In this document: positions 23,947 through 36,537 of the stretch, in pieces
How the letters are laid out: each line of letters starts with the position of its first letter
Position numbering within the stretch: position 1 is the first letter of the stretch
NCBI RefSeq assembly: GCF_018446385.1
Contig: NC_055989.1
Span: forward strand, 138,163,004-138,227,003
DNA length: 64,000 nt
Direction: 5' to 3'
Origin: Zingiber officinale
Taxonomy: Eukaryota; Streptophyta; Magnoliopsida; Zingiberales; Zingiberaceae
Made by a program: the position numbers and the translations under genes
Notes under the pieces: generated by a model
Told to the model about the DNA's origin: nothing
Databases searched by the model: none
Seen by the model: the letters and a program-made list of their open reading frames with translations, nothing else

Positions 23947-26245
23947 TGTAACGACCCGCCTTCTACTAACTAGGCTGTAAGGCCGATCATCACATTAAGC
24001 TGTGCTAACTACTCCCTGACCATCATAAAAATCTAGATGCGGAAGTTGTACTAATTTGAAATTTTCTAAGCTGCTAACATTTCTTGATTCTATACATGCT
24101 AAAGGGTGTAATCTAAAGCATACCTAGCATATACTACATCCCCTATGGTCAAGGAACTGAAATAAATGTTTTCCAACTGTTATCAGACCTCCCAATCGAT
24201 CCATTGATCGATTGGAACGTCGGATCGATCCAGGGATCGATTCAGCCAGCTACTGTACGCGGGACATAGGTTGGTTCGATCCAGTGATCGATCCAGCACG
24301 CTACTGTGCTCGGGACGATATTCTGGATCGATCGGCTGATCGATCCAGACTGACCAATCGATCCAGTGATCGATCCCCGAACCTTCTGTTCGCATCGATC
24401 GACTGATCGATCCGAAACCTTCCATTCGCGGAATTTGCACCGATCGATCATGGATCGATCGAGGACCCCCAATCGATCCGCCGATCGATTGGGGTTTCTG
24501 ATTTTGCGGTTAAGCTCTGATTTCAGCACTTGTTCGTGCCAAAATCTCACATTTCACTTATACAATCCATAGAATATATTCTAATGACATAAAGCTAGCA
24601 TTCTAAACTGGATATAAAGCATGGTTTACTAGTTCGTAGCATTTAACAATTAAAAGTGCGTGAAAATAGAAATATTAAAAGTTCAATTGTTTAAGCTTGC
24701 TAGATCCCCTAAGGATCTTTTATTCCATGTTCCTTCCACACACATCTTTATCTGTATTGCCCTCCAGCCTCCACTAGTCCACTTTTCTTTTACCTGTATC
24801 TGCAGTATAAGAAAAGTAGCATCTGTAAGCTAAAAAGCTTAGTAAGAAACCATCTACCTCACAAAAACATGCATACGATGCAGATATAGTTTTTAAAACA
24901 TGCTATTTGAAATATACTGACTAGGCTAAACATGGCATGGCATGTGATCATACAAGCATAACAATCAAGAGCTGAACATAAGCTATCATAATGTATCAAC
25001 AAGGAAGAACCAAACTGAAGCTGAAACTAAGATGATCTCACATAACTGATTGTGAATTTGAAAAGCTATACATATAATAAGTGAAAATACTAAACATGCT
25101 GCTGAGGGGCCCTGGCAATGCGCGCATCCCTATCTAAACCCGGGATTGCAAGTTCCGAATCTAGTAGGGTTTACTAGGTTAGCTAAACCTAGGGACGACT
25201 ATGGGAGTCCAGCCCAGTGGATATCTAATCCAGTACGGTGCCACTGCTGAAAATAAAATACTGAATGCTATATACTTATTTCGCTGAATCTAGGTTATCT
25301 GAACCTAGAACTAGGTTGTATGAACCTAGAGGCTACTGTGGGAGCCCACCCATTGGACTGTAGTCCTACATAAGTTGAAATAAAACTAATTTTCTGTTTT
25401 AAATGCTTCTAGTGCATTTAATAAGTTAATTAACTGTCTATTACTGAGCTAGACCTTTAATCGAGCACCTAGGATGTTCTAACTCTTCTCCCTATTAGGG
25501 TGACCACCTCTAGGCACCCGACAACGTCTAACCTCCTATCTGAAGAGGGAAAACGTGCCCGGCCCATCTAGAGGTGCTCATCTAAACCCCTAATCTTCGA
25601 AGAGAGTTAAATACACCCTAGATCTCGATAAAAATCTGCATACATTCTAACTAAAGTACAAAAACTCAAACGGAAGCTATTATACTGCAGGTGAGGGGTT
25701 TCTTACCTCGTACGCTAGTTTCCTTACGGTTCTAGTCGCTAGGTTTCCGGAGAAGACGATCCTTTCGATAGTTTTCTTGCGCCAACACGTTCCTCTCGCG
25801 AAGGGGAGCGTCCTGGTGTCGGAGCCGCTGCCGGAAGATGTCTTTGGGGGCCTAGCCTGGGTGCGCTGAGAGAAAGAGGAGGAAGAGAGGTTGGCGTCGG
25901 TGAGGGCTTGGAGAAAAGTGGCGTGAGGTTTTTGTGAGGAGAGGGCTGCCGAACCACAAATAAACCAAAACCTACTTAAGTTCTTAATTTATATTAAGTG
26001 GGTAACTAGGCCCAACTCAAATATAAATATAAATGTTTCCCTTCTCTTTCAGCACGACCCTGCTGGGTTCACCGGTTACTAGCACTAAAGTTTAAACCAG
26101 AGGTCCGGGTTCGATCCCGCTTAAGCCTTTTTATTCTTCTAATTATTTTTGCTACTTCGCTACTCGGAAAATTTCGGAAAAATATCTAAAAATTCCAGAA
26201 AAATCATAGAATAATTCTAATGCAAGTTTGAGAATTTTCGTTACA
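23947..26245 (-). repeat. Gypsy 3' LTR (left)
   Basis: 2299 bp and highly similar to 31089-33371. It contains a cluster of ATCGATC palindromes at about 24189-24495 and a tRNA T-arm-like GGGTTCGATCCC near 26107 followed by a T tract. Compared with the right LTR it has extra ATCGATCCAGGG and ATCGATCATGGATCG units in the palindrome cluster. Confidence 0.93.
24189..24495. repeat. ATCGAT palindrome cluster in Gypsy LTR
   Basis: More than a dozen ATCGAT hexamers in ~300 bp, mostly paired as GATCGATCCAGTGATCGATC, ATCGGCTGATCGATCC or AATCGATCCATTGATCGATT, so each pair can fold on itself. Equivalent clusters lie at 31336-31590 and 42672-42912. The small ORFs here, rich in D, R and S, are repeat artefacts. 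Confidence 0.9.
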
Positions 26246-26284
26246 ATCCCCATACCTTATAAAAGTTAGTCCTCGAACTTAGAA

Positions 26285-27569
26285 CAGTTGCGGATACATA
26301 CTAGCTTCCATCTCCCAAGTTGCCTCTTCTGCTGTGTGGTATGCCAAATAACTTTGACTAATGGTACTTCCTTGTTCCGCATTTCTTAACTGCTCGGTCT
26401 ATTATCGAATAGGCCGACTATCATAGCCGAGGTCCTCGCGGATCTGTACCGGCTCACACTGGTGGCATCTGGGGTATGCTTCTTCAGCATAGAGACATGA
26501 AATACGTTGTGGACAGCTGACATTTCCTGGGGTAGCTCTAGCTCATATGCTACCTTGCCCACTCTTCTGCTGATAAGGTATGGTCCCACATATCTGGGAC
26601 TTAGTTTACCCTTTTTCCCAAAACGCATTACTCCCTTCATGGGAGCCACTCTGAGGAACACTGAATCCCCAACTAAAAACTCTAAGGGCCTGCGCCGCAT
26701 ATCAGCATAGCTCTTCTGGCGGCTCTGAGCTGTCTCTATCCTCTGGCGGATCTGCTGTATGGCTGCTGTGGTATATGCTACTAGATCTGTCTGAAGCTCT
26801 AGTTCTTTCCGTTCACCACTCTCATACCAGCAGATTGGAGATCTACACCTCCGCCCATAGAAAGCCTCGTAAGGTGCCATGCCGATAGTGACCTGATAGC
26901 TGTTGTTGTATGCAAATTCTGCTAAACTCAGATATTTGCACCAACTTCCCTTGAAGTCTAGGGCACACGCTCGGAGCATATCTTCGAGTACCTGATTCAC
27001 TCGCTCTGTCTGACCATCTGTCTGAGGATGGAATGCTGTGCTGAACTTTAACTTAGTGCCCAACACTGAAGTGTGATGTGAATCTGCTGTCTCTGTCCGA
27101 AATGATGGTTCGTGGGACTCTATGTAGTCTGACGATCTCCTGGAGATACAACTGAGCTAGCTTCTCCATGGAGTAGGATATCTTGATAGCTAAGAAGTGA
27201 GCTGATTTAGTCAACCTGTCGACTATTACCCAGATGGCGTCAAAACCATTCGTGGTTCTGGCAGTCCCACTATGAAGTCCATAGAGATATCCTCCACTTC
27301 CATTCGGAATCTATATAGGTAGAACTCCTCACAGTCTGGTGTTACGCCTTGACCCTCTGACAGGTGAGGCAGATGCTAACATATCTGGCGATGTCTCGCT
27401 TTATCCCGGGCCACCAAAAATGGTTCTTCAGGTCTTGATACATTTTGGTAGAACCTGGATGCATCGCATAGGGAGTCTTGTGAGCCTCATCTAAAATCTG
27501 TCTCCGTAGCTCCTCCTGATCTGGAACACAGAGTCTGTCACCAAAGTACAACACCCCGCTATCGGACAC
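26285..27569 (-). pseudogene. Gypsy integrase with chromodomain remnant, broken
   Basis: The N-terminal zinc-binding part (27342-27569) has HKTPYAMHPGSTKMYQDLKN and FWWPGIKRDIARYVSICLTC, then a stop. The catalytic core between 27066 and 27342 is scrambled by frameshifts, with fragments of the usual DDE region. The open segment 26386-27066 has FSTAFHPQTDGQTERVNQVL, the GPY/F-like RYVGPYLISRRVGKVAYEL and VHNVFHVSMLKK. A two-frame chromodomain tail reaches about 26285. It cannot produce a full integrase. Confidence 0.88.
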
Positions 27570-27575
27570 TCTGAA

Positions 27576-29212
27576 TTATCTACTTTCTGATTCTGCTAGC
27601 CCTTGCTTGGTTTTTTGAATTTCAGGGTCCTGCTCCTGAGCTGACTGAATATCACCAAGCAAGGTAGACTCTAAGGTCATAGTAGAGAGCTGTCCAACGA
27701 TGAGTTCGAGACCGAAATCTACGATCTCCTTCTGTAGGGGCGGTGACATGGCTGTAAGAGATGATAAGGTAGCACTGGATTTTCTGCTGAGTGCGTCGGC
27801 TACCTTATTGGCTTTCCTTGGATGATAGAGGATGTCTATATCGTAGTCTTTGACCAGCTCAAGCCATCTGCGCTGTCGCATGTTCAGATCCTTCTGAGTG
27901 AAGAAGTACTTCAGACTCTGATGATCTGTATACACTCTGCACTGAGCTCCATATAAGTAATGTCTCCAAATTTTGAGAGCGAACACTACTGCTGCAAGCT
28001 CAAGGTCATGAGTAGGGTAGTTCTTCTCATAATCCTTGAGTTGTCTGGAGGCATAGGCGATCACCTTGCCGTTTTGCATCAGTACTGCTCCTAGTCCCAA
28101 CTTGGAGGCATCACTATAGATGTCAAAGCTGCTGGTGTTGTCTGGTAGAGCCAAATGGGAGCACTGGTCAATCTCCTTTTTAGCTCGCTGAAGCTGTTCT
28201 CACAGTCCTCTGCCCACTGAAATTTCCTGTTCTTTCTGGTAAGAGCTGTCAGTGGGGAGGCTATCCTGGAGAAGTCCTCTACAAACTTTCTGTAATATCC
28301 TGCTAATCCCAGAAAGCTCCTGATTTCGCTGGCGTTCTTGGGTCTCTTCCAGTTACTTACTGCTTCTATCTTGCTGGGATCTACCATAATACCATCCTTT
28401 GAGATGATATGACCCAGGAAGGACACCTGATCTAGCCAAAATTCACATTTCGTGAACTTGACGTATAGCTGGTTCTGCTGAAGGGTCTGTAATACTAGTT
28501 TCAGGTGCTCTGAGTGTTCTTCCTGAGTTCCTGAGTAGATAAGAATGTCATCGATAAACACAATAACAAACTTATCTAAATACTCCCTGAATACTCTGTT
28601 CATGAGATCCATGAATGTAGCTGGAGCATTGGTCACGCCAAAGGGCATGACTACGAACTCGTAGTGTCCGTATCTGGTTCTGAATGCTGTCTTGGGTATA
28701 TCACCCTCCTTGACTCTGACTTGGTGATATCCTGATCTGAGGTCAATCTTAGAGAACACTGTTGCTCCCTTTAACTGGTCGAACAGGTCATCTATTCTGG
28801 GAAGAGGATACCTGTTCTTGATCGTGACCTGATTCAGTGCCCTGTAGTCTATGCATAGCCGCATGCTTCCATCCTTCTTCTTCACGAACAGTACAGGCGC
28901 TCCCCATGGTGAGTGACTAGGGCGTATGAAGCCCTTGTCAAGCAGCTCCTGTAGTTGCTCCTGAAGTTCCTTCAGTTCTGCTGGAGCCATGCGATATGGC
29001 GCTTTGGAAATAGGATTGGTGCCGGGGAAGAGCTCTATCTCAAATTCAATCTCCCTGACTGGTGCTAGGCCTGGTAACTCCTCAGGGAAGACTGCTGGGT
29101 AGTCACATACAACTCGGACCCCTGCTAGCTGTTGGTCCTTGTCCTGGCTGGTATTGACTACATGTGCTAAGTACCCCGTACATCCCGAATCCATCAACTT
29201 CCGTGCCTTCAT
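27576..29212 (-). pseudogene. Gypsy reverse transcriptase and RNase H, one frameshift
   Basis: The reverse transcriptase ORF (28091-29212) holds [40 protein letters not shown] and the catalytic [13 protein letters not shown]. RNase H (27576-28154) has [30 protein letters not shown] and [13 protein letters not shown]. The two are joined in related elements; here a 1-bp shift near 28150 separates them. A TAA at 29297-29299 separates reverse transcriptase from the upstream protease in the same frame. Confidence 0.92.
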
Positions 29213-29296
29213 AGCTGAGAGAAATTTTCTGGCTTTTCTCTTTGGTTCTCCGATGTACTCGAACTGTGCTTCTGCTTCGGGTTGGAATACGACTTT

Positions 29297-30884
29297 CTAT
29301 TTACGGCACTCTATGGAAGCACCGTATCTGATCAGGAAGTCCATTCCAAGGATGACGTCGTAGTCAGTCATTTCCAGCAGGATCAGATCACAAAAGAGTT
29401 CCCTGTCTGCTATAATGATCGGCACTGCTCTGAGCCAGTGCGTGGATGCCATGATCTCTCCTGAAGGTAGTGCCGTCAAAAACTGACCACTGAGTACCTC
29501 GGAGGGTATTTCTAATTTTTCGGAGAACACCCTGGCTATATATGAATGGGTTGCCCCAGTATCAAATAGAACAGTAGCACTATCTTTGAAAATGCTAATC
29601 GACTGTAACCCTTTGTCGAGGCATTGGCTCGTCCTCTCGGTGAGTGAGTAGATCCTCGCATTCGCCGTAGGTGGAGGGCTTCTAATGCCTGGCCGATAAG
29701 TGGACCTTCTAGAGCGGCTGCGTATGATATAATGGTGGCTGCATCTTGAATCTGTGGTGAGGAAGACCGGTCTTGTTCGGACACTGCTTGACCATGTGCC
29801 CTTCTTGTCCACATTCAAAGCATCCTCGTGTGCCCTTGCGACAAACCCCTGGGTGAAATTTCCCAAAAGTAGCACACTTTGGATAACTGGGTCGTTTGCT
29901 AGGTGGTCCTCCTTTTGGGTCACTCCCTGATTTGTGCTTGCTGCTGGAGTTCCCTTTCCAGTTAGAGTTGTGGCCTTGCTGTTTTTGAGTGTGAGAGTTT
30001 CCTTGGCCTTTAGACTCTGAGGAGACTTGCTTCTGCTGCTTTATGCTGTTCTGGTAATGCTCCGTGGTCAAGGCACTGCTCACTAACTCCTCTGTGGTTT
30101 GTGGCCTATGTATGCCACCAGCCACGTTCACTGCTATCTCTGGCCTCAGCATCTTGAGCATCAACCGGATTCGTTCCTTCTCTGTGCTGACTAGCTCTGG
30201 GCATAGACGAGCCAACCTGTTGAATTTCTTCACGGCTTCCTCAACTGAAAGGTTGCCCTGACGAAACTCAGTGAACTCGTCGTAGTGGCGGTTTGTGACC
30301 CGTATGTGAAAGAACTCCTCGAAGAACTCCTTCTCGAAGTCAGCCCATAACATCTGGTTTACTGGGCGCTTCGTTCTGATTCTTTCCCACCACATGCGTG
30401 CGTCTCCTGTCAGGCAGAAGGAGGCACACTTCACCTTCTCGTGTTCTGGCCAGTCCAGAAGCTCCATCGTGCTCTCCAGTGTTTTGAACCAGGCTTGTGC
30501 ATCCCATGGTTCACTAGTGCCTGAGAAGTTCTCTGGCTTGACTCGCTGCCACTGGATCAGATAGGCTTCCTTTCTTGGCTTAGCTGCTGGAACTGCTGGT
30601 GCTAGTACTGGTGCTGGCGTTGGCGCTGTAGGCTGAGCTGATGGAACCTCTAAGACTTCTGGAGTCGTCAGATTCGGTTCCGGGGTGACTGTGGGGGTAC
30701 TCTGCTGATTAGCCTTTAAGGTGGCTATTTCCTGTTGCTGTTCAGCTAGCTGCTGCTGTAACTGAGCCACTAATGCTGTAAGGTCGGGAGGAGGCACTGA
30801 ACTGCCTGCCTCTTGTTGGGGCTGAGTAGCTAGTGCCCTTCTAGCTGGGCGTCCTCGTGTCATTTCTAAGGACATAGAGAACAT
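29297..30884 (-). pseudogene. Gypsy gag and protease, frameshifted
   Basis: Gag ORF 29709-30884, 391 codons, starting MFSMSLEMTRGRPARRALAT. The retrotransposon gag domain contains WDAQAWFKTLESTMELLDWP and FEKEFFEEFFHIRVTNRHYD, and the zinc knuckle is CFECGQEGHMVKQC (CX2CX4HX4C). The protease lies in another frame (29297-29923) with the aspartic active site LFDTGATHSYI and DYDVILGMDFL. The frameshift after the zinc knuckle would block a continuous gag-protease product. Confidence 0.92.
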
Positions 30885-31075
30885 AACATAACTAATGTAA
30901 TCACAGTTATATAACTACTGATATCATGTTTAAAAACTATCACATACTCACAAGCAGTAGGCATATAAACATGAACTGTAATAACAAAACAAGGAACATA
31001 AATTAAGTAGAGGTATTCTTACTTGGAAGCTGCAGGTACAATGCTGATGTGTGTGTAGGAAGAATGGAACACTGC

Positions 31076-31088
31076 TCTGATACCACTC
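31076..31088 (-). other. Gypsy primer-binding site
   Basis: The complement contains TGGTATCAGAGC a few bases inside the right LTR, matching initiator tRNA-Met. Confidence 0.85.
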
Positions 31089-33371
31089 TGTAACGACCCG
31101 CCTTCTACTAACTAGGCTGTAAGGCCGATCATCACATTAAGCTGTGCTAACTACTCCCTGACCATCATAAAAATCTAAATACGGAAGCTGTACTAATTTG
31201 AAATTTTCTAAGCTGCTAACATTTCTTGATTCTATACATGCTAAAGGGTGTAATCTAAAGCATACCTAGCATATACTACATCCCCTATGGTTAAGGAACT
31301 GAAATAAATGTTTTCCAGCTATTATCAGACCTCCCAATCGATCCATTGATCGATTGGAACGTCGGATCGATTCAGCCAGCTACTGTACGCGGGACATAGG
31401 TTGGATCGATCCAGTGATCGATCCAGCACGCTACTGTGCTCGGGACGATATTCTGGATCGATCGGCTGATCGATCCAGACTGACCAATCGATCCAGTGAT
31501 CGATCCCCGAACCTTTTGTTCGCGGAGCAATTTTCCCGATCGATCAGCTGATCGATTGGGACCCCCCAATCGATCCACCGATCGATTGGGGTTTCTGATT
31601 TTGCAGTTAAGCTCTGATTTCAGCACTTGTTCGTGCCAAAATCTCACATTTCACTTATACAATCCATAGAATATATTCTAATGACATAAAGCTAGCATTC
31701 TAAACTGGATATAAAGCATGGTTTACTAGTTCGTAGCATTTAACAATTAAAAGTGCGTGAAAATAGAAATATTAAAAGTTCAATTGTTTAAGCTTGCTAG
31801 ATCCCCTAAGGATCTTTTATTCCATGTTCCTTCCACACACATCTTTATCTGCATTGCCCTCCAGCCTCCACTAGTCCACTTTTCTTTTACCTGTATCTGC
31901 AGTATAAGAAAAGTAGCATCTGTAAGCTAAAAAGCTTAGTAAGAAACCATCTACCTCACAAAAACATGCATACGATGCAGATATGGTTTTTAAAACATGC
32001 TATTTGAAATATACTGACTAGGCTAAACATGGCATGGCATGTGATCATACAAGCATAACAATCAAGAGCTGAACATAAGCTATCATAATGTATCAACAAG
32101 GAAGAACCAAACTGAAGCTGAAACTAAGCTGATCTCACATAACTGATTGTGAATTTGAAAAGCTATACATATAATAAGTGAAAATACTAAACATGCTGCT
32201 GAGGGGCCCTGGCAACTGTACTTGCTGTGCGCGCATCCCTATCTAAACCCGGGATTGCAAGTTCCGAATCTAGTAGGATTTACTAGGTTAGCTAAACCTA
32301 GGGACGACTATGGGAGTCCAGCCCAGTGGATATCTAATCCAGTACGGTGCCACTGCTGAAAATAAAATACTGAATGCTATATACTTATTTCGCTGAATCT
32401 AGGTTATCTGAACCTAGAACTAGGTTGTCTGAACCTAGAGGCTACTGTGGGAGCCCACCCATTGGACTGTAGTCCTACATAAGTTGAAATAAAACTAATT
32501 TTCTGTTTTAAATGCTTCTAGTGCATTTAATAAGTTAATTAACTGTCTATTACTGAGCTAGACCTTTAATCGAGCACCTAGGATGCTCTAACTCTTCTCC
32601 CTATTAGGGTGACCACCTCTAGGCACCCGACAACGTCTAACCTCCTATTTGAAGAGGGAAAACGTGCCCGGCCCATCTAGAGGTGCTCATCTAAACCCCT
32701 AATCTTCGAAGAGAGTTAAATACACCCTAGATCTCGATAAAAATCTGCATACATTCTAACTAAAGTACAAAAACTCAAACGGAAGCTATTATACTGCAGG
32801 TGAGGGGTTTCTTACCTCGTACGCTAGTTTCCTTACGGTTCTAGTCGCTAGGTTTCCGGAGAAGACGATCCTTTCGATAGTTTTCTTGCGCCAACACGTT
32901 CCTCTCGCGAAGGGGAGCGTCCTGGTGTCGGAGCCGCTGCCGGAAGATGTCTTTGGGGGCCTAGCCTGGGTGCGCCGAGAGAAAGAGGAGGAAGAGAGGT
33001 TGGCGTCGGTGAGGGCTTGGAGAAAAGTGGCGTGAGGTTTTTGTGAGGAGAGGGCTGCCGAACCACAAATAAACCAAAACCTACTTAAGTTCTTAATTTA
33101 TATTAAGTGGGTAACTAGGCCCAACTCAAATATAAATATAAATGTTTCCCTTCTCTTTCAGCACGGCCCTGCTGGGTTCACCGGTTACTAAGGCTAACTA
33201 AATGTTTAGCGGACCCGAGAGGTCCCGGGTTCGATCCCCGCTTAAGCCTTTTTATTCTTCTAATTATTTTTGCTACTTCCGCTACTCGGAAAATTCCGGA
33301 AAAATATCTAAAAATTCCAGAAAAATCATAGAATAATTCTAATGCAAGTTTGAGAATTTTGGGGGGTTACA
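31089..33371 (-). repeat. Gypsy 5' LTR (right)
   Basis: 2283 bp; partner of the left LTR. Its outer end reads TGTAACCCCCCAAAATTC on the minus strand (left LTR TGTAACGAAAATTC), showing a small terminal difference. The ATCGAT cluster is at 31336-31590, and GTCCCGGGTTCGATCCCC lies near 33225. Confidence 0.93.
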
Positions 33372-36300
33372 TGACATGGGACGACCTGTGTACAATGAAA
33401 ATGGGAAGGCACTACAATCTTTCATAGGCTATGTTGTTAGATCCATGGTGCCTATTAACATAAAGTCATGGCCCACTGTTCCAGAGAACATGAAACAGAA
33501 AGTATGGGAAGAAATATCGGTGAGTATAATCCAATAATACACTTCCTTATGAGATTGCTTATGTTTTTTTTTCATTGTGATTTTTTCAATATACAAATTG
33601 ATAGCAATTACTGCTGTGTGTTACAGAATGTCTTCGACTTAGCACCTCAAAGCGAGGCGGCAGTGATGAGTTCAGCAGGCCAGAAATGGAGACTTCAAAA
33701 ACAAACTCAACAGTAGGTTTGTCTGGCCATATAGAGATAATCCTGAAAAACTGAGGTCACCACCGGAGCAGTATCAGATCCCATCTGCAATTTGGAAAGC
33801 TTTTGTCGATGAGAGGCTACATCCATCTTGGGAGGTACTTGATGATATTATCATGTTATATTTAAATTATTATATGCACCAAGATTTAAAATATTTAGGG
33901 CATTTAATTAACAAAATGAAGTTCTGTATATAATAAGTTCATGTACAGCAGGAATATATATAATAAGTTCATCATACTCCATCCTATTGTTTTTAAATTC
34001 TAGCCATTCTTCTATAAATTTACTTTTTTTTTTACGTGACATAGGTCACTCATGAAAAACAAAAGGAACGGGCGAGCAATTGCAAGTATCATCACAAAAT
34101 GTCTCGCAAGGGTTACATTGGATTGGAGACTGAATTGGTAATCCATGGAACATTATATTATCCTTTTCATGTAGTACGTCATGTTTTAAATGATCGTTTT
34201 TTGGAATTATAGAGGAAGAGAAAAATATTCAGGGAGGATGAGGAAGTTGATAGGTCATTCCTTTGGCGTAAGGCCCGCGAAGACAAATCCGGAAACATCA
34301 CAAATACAGAGACTGCTGAAGTTGCTGAAAAAATTGTATTATTTTAGTTTTATTTTGAGTTCATTCATAATAAGTGAAAAAAGTGTCTTCATTGGATATT
34401 TAATGTTACCTCCATATTTTTAGGACGATTTGTTGGACAAAAAAAAGAGGGGAGAGTTCATATCTTCTGGAAGCAATGACGTATTAACTACTGCATTAGG
34501 GAGCCAAGAACCTTATGGAAGGGTTAGAGGTGTAGGGGATTTGTGAAGCCCCAAGTCTACTTCAAAACTCCAAGGAAGAAGAGGGAGTTGGTGTCAAAGG
34601 CTTTGACTGAAAACTTCAAAGAGCAAGAGGAGGAAACAAAGAGTTTGAAAGCTGAAGTTGAAAAACTGAAGGTTCTTCTTGCTCGATTTATGCCAGAAAC
34701 AAGTGATCGAGTTTCAGAACGTGTAGCATCTAACAAGTCATCGCACATGGCAGTTCAAATATTGGAAGATGATGTGGAAGTTTTTGAATGCGACAATTCA
34801 TTCAATGAGGTTTTGTATTATATTTGGTACATTAAATTTGTTTCCTAGCTTCAGATATTAAAAGATAATATCTTATTGTTCAGGGGAAAAAATGTCATTT
34901 GGCTTTGAAGAATAAGGGGAATGTGGTGGCATATGACACGATAGTATCCGACGGAGGCCCAAATGTAATGTTGCACAATGCTCCACTTGGGGAAGGCAAC
35001 TTAAAGGTGTCTGTTGATGTTGTTTTACAGGAGGAAGCGGAGCTTCCAATTCCACTTAAGTTGGGACCAACAGTAATGGTAGATGCTGTTGGAACTGTGG
35101 TTGGCTGGCCAAAAGAGTTGGTGATATTTCCGACGATAAAGATATTTTCAGTTCACTTTTCTGTTGCTATAGTTATATATTTTGCTACAATTATTTAAAA
35201 TTACAGAAAAAGGAGAAACATGCACCACCATTTGCTATTTTGGAGGTTCCTGATGAGAAAAATAAATTCAAGGAAGTTGAAAGTGCTCTACCAATGCCAT
35301 GCAAGTTTTTGTATTCTTATGTTGTTAGACTGATGACTGAGGAGGAGACCATTCCTATCGAATTTGATGAAGCCATGTTTGGACGTAATGTGAGTACATC
35401 GTTGTTGAGAGAGGATGTCATGCGCTGTATGGAAATGAGAGAGATAGGGTCCAGGCAAATTTTGGTTTACATGGGGTAAGTTATGTCTTATATACAATTC
35501 TTCTCTTTGCATGAGTTCATGTCTTAAGTAACCATGTTTTTTATTACTTGAATGCAGTTACTTGTACAAGTACTTGATGGAAACAAACAGGGTTGAGTAT
35601 GTGTCGTTTGTGGATCCCAACAAAATACCAGCCACTCAAGATGGCAGTACCTCTTCACAACACATTGCTAATCAGTTGAAAGCATCAAACGGAGACAACA
35701 TATGCCTTATCCCATACAACACTTGGTATATTTTTAATCCCTGCTCAATTCCTAATACATAGTAGCTTAGCTATATATTGACAATCGTGCAGGTACCACT
35801 AGATCTTGACCGTTATAAACGAGGATAAAGATATAATTTATTTGTTGGACTCAATGGGTAATAGGAACCGAGATAACGCTTGGAAAACTATAGTGTGCAA
35901 GTATGTTTTAGATTATGTAGATTGTGAATAGATTGATTAGCAAATATAAAATGAAATAAGTTCTATTTTTACAATGTAGTGGAGTGAGGACGTACCTTTG
36001 TATGAGGGGTAATCCAAAACGACCAACTTTCAAACAGTTGACGGTATGTCTTATTGAAAACATGCATTCCTGGTTCTTATATATTTGGTTTTTCACATTA
36101 CATTAACTTTGATTCATTAGGGTAATCTCAAACAACAAGGTTGTGTTGAATGTGGATATTGTGTCATGCGGTACATGAAAGAGATTGTTGAATGTGAGGA
36201 TCTACAGTTGGAGAGGAAGGTGTGTGAATTTCTTCCATTTTGAACAGGAATGCACATACTGAATCAAATCGTTCACGCCCTGCTACTGCTTTCTTCTCAT

Positions 36301-36537
36301 GCTTTGATATGACTTCTTTCCTTCTTTTTTTTCCTCGCCCTTAGATGACACCCTGTTTATGGTTTTATACAAAACTGTGTTATGCATAATTCTATTAGTA
36401 GCTGGGGGAAATTAGTAACTGATTTGGGCATGGTTACCTTATAGACCTAATAAACTATTAAATTTCTGCTTGCCGATGATTGAGAATATAGAAGGCTGTC
36501 AAGGAACAACTATTTTTATTTCTAGAGCAGTAGTTAC

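Larger units (their letters stand above)
23947..33371 (-). mobile_element. Chromovirus-type Gypsy LTR retrotransposon inserted in CACTA-1
   Basis: LTRs at 23947-26245 and 31089-33371, both with TGTAACG..ACA-type termini. A 5-bp target duplication TGACA lies at 23942-23946 and 33372-33376. The tRNA-Met primer-binding site is next to the right LTR and a purine tract is next to the left one, so the element reads right to left. Order gag, protease, reverse transcriptase, RNase H, integrase is that of Gypsy. C-terminal pieces LRNKEVPLVKVIW and AEEATWEMEASMYPQL (about 26285-26385, in two frames) are a chromodomain remnant, pointing to the Del/Tekay group of chromoviruses. Each coding module is hit by a frameshift or stop. 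Confidence 0.94.

Noticed and set aside
24183-24572. ORFs rich in D, R, S, I (for example 24212-24406 and 24242-24550)
   Set aside because: Created by ATCGATC repeats, which are open in several frames and repeat in each LTR copy.
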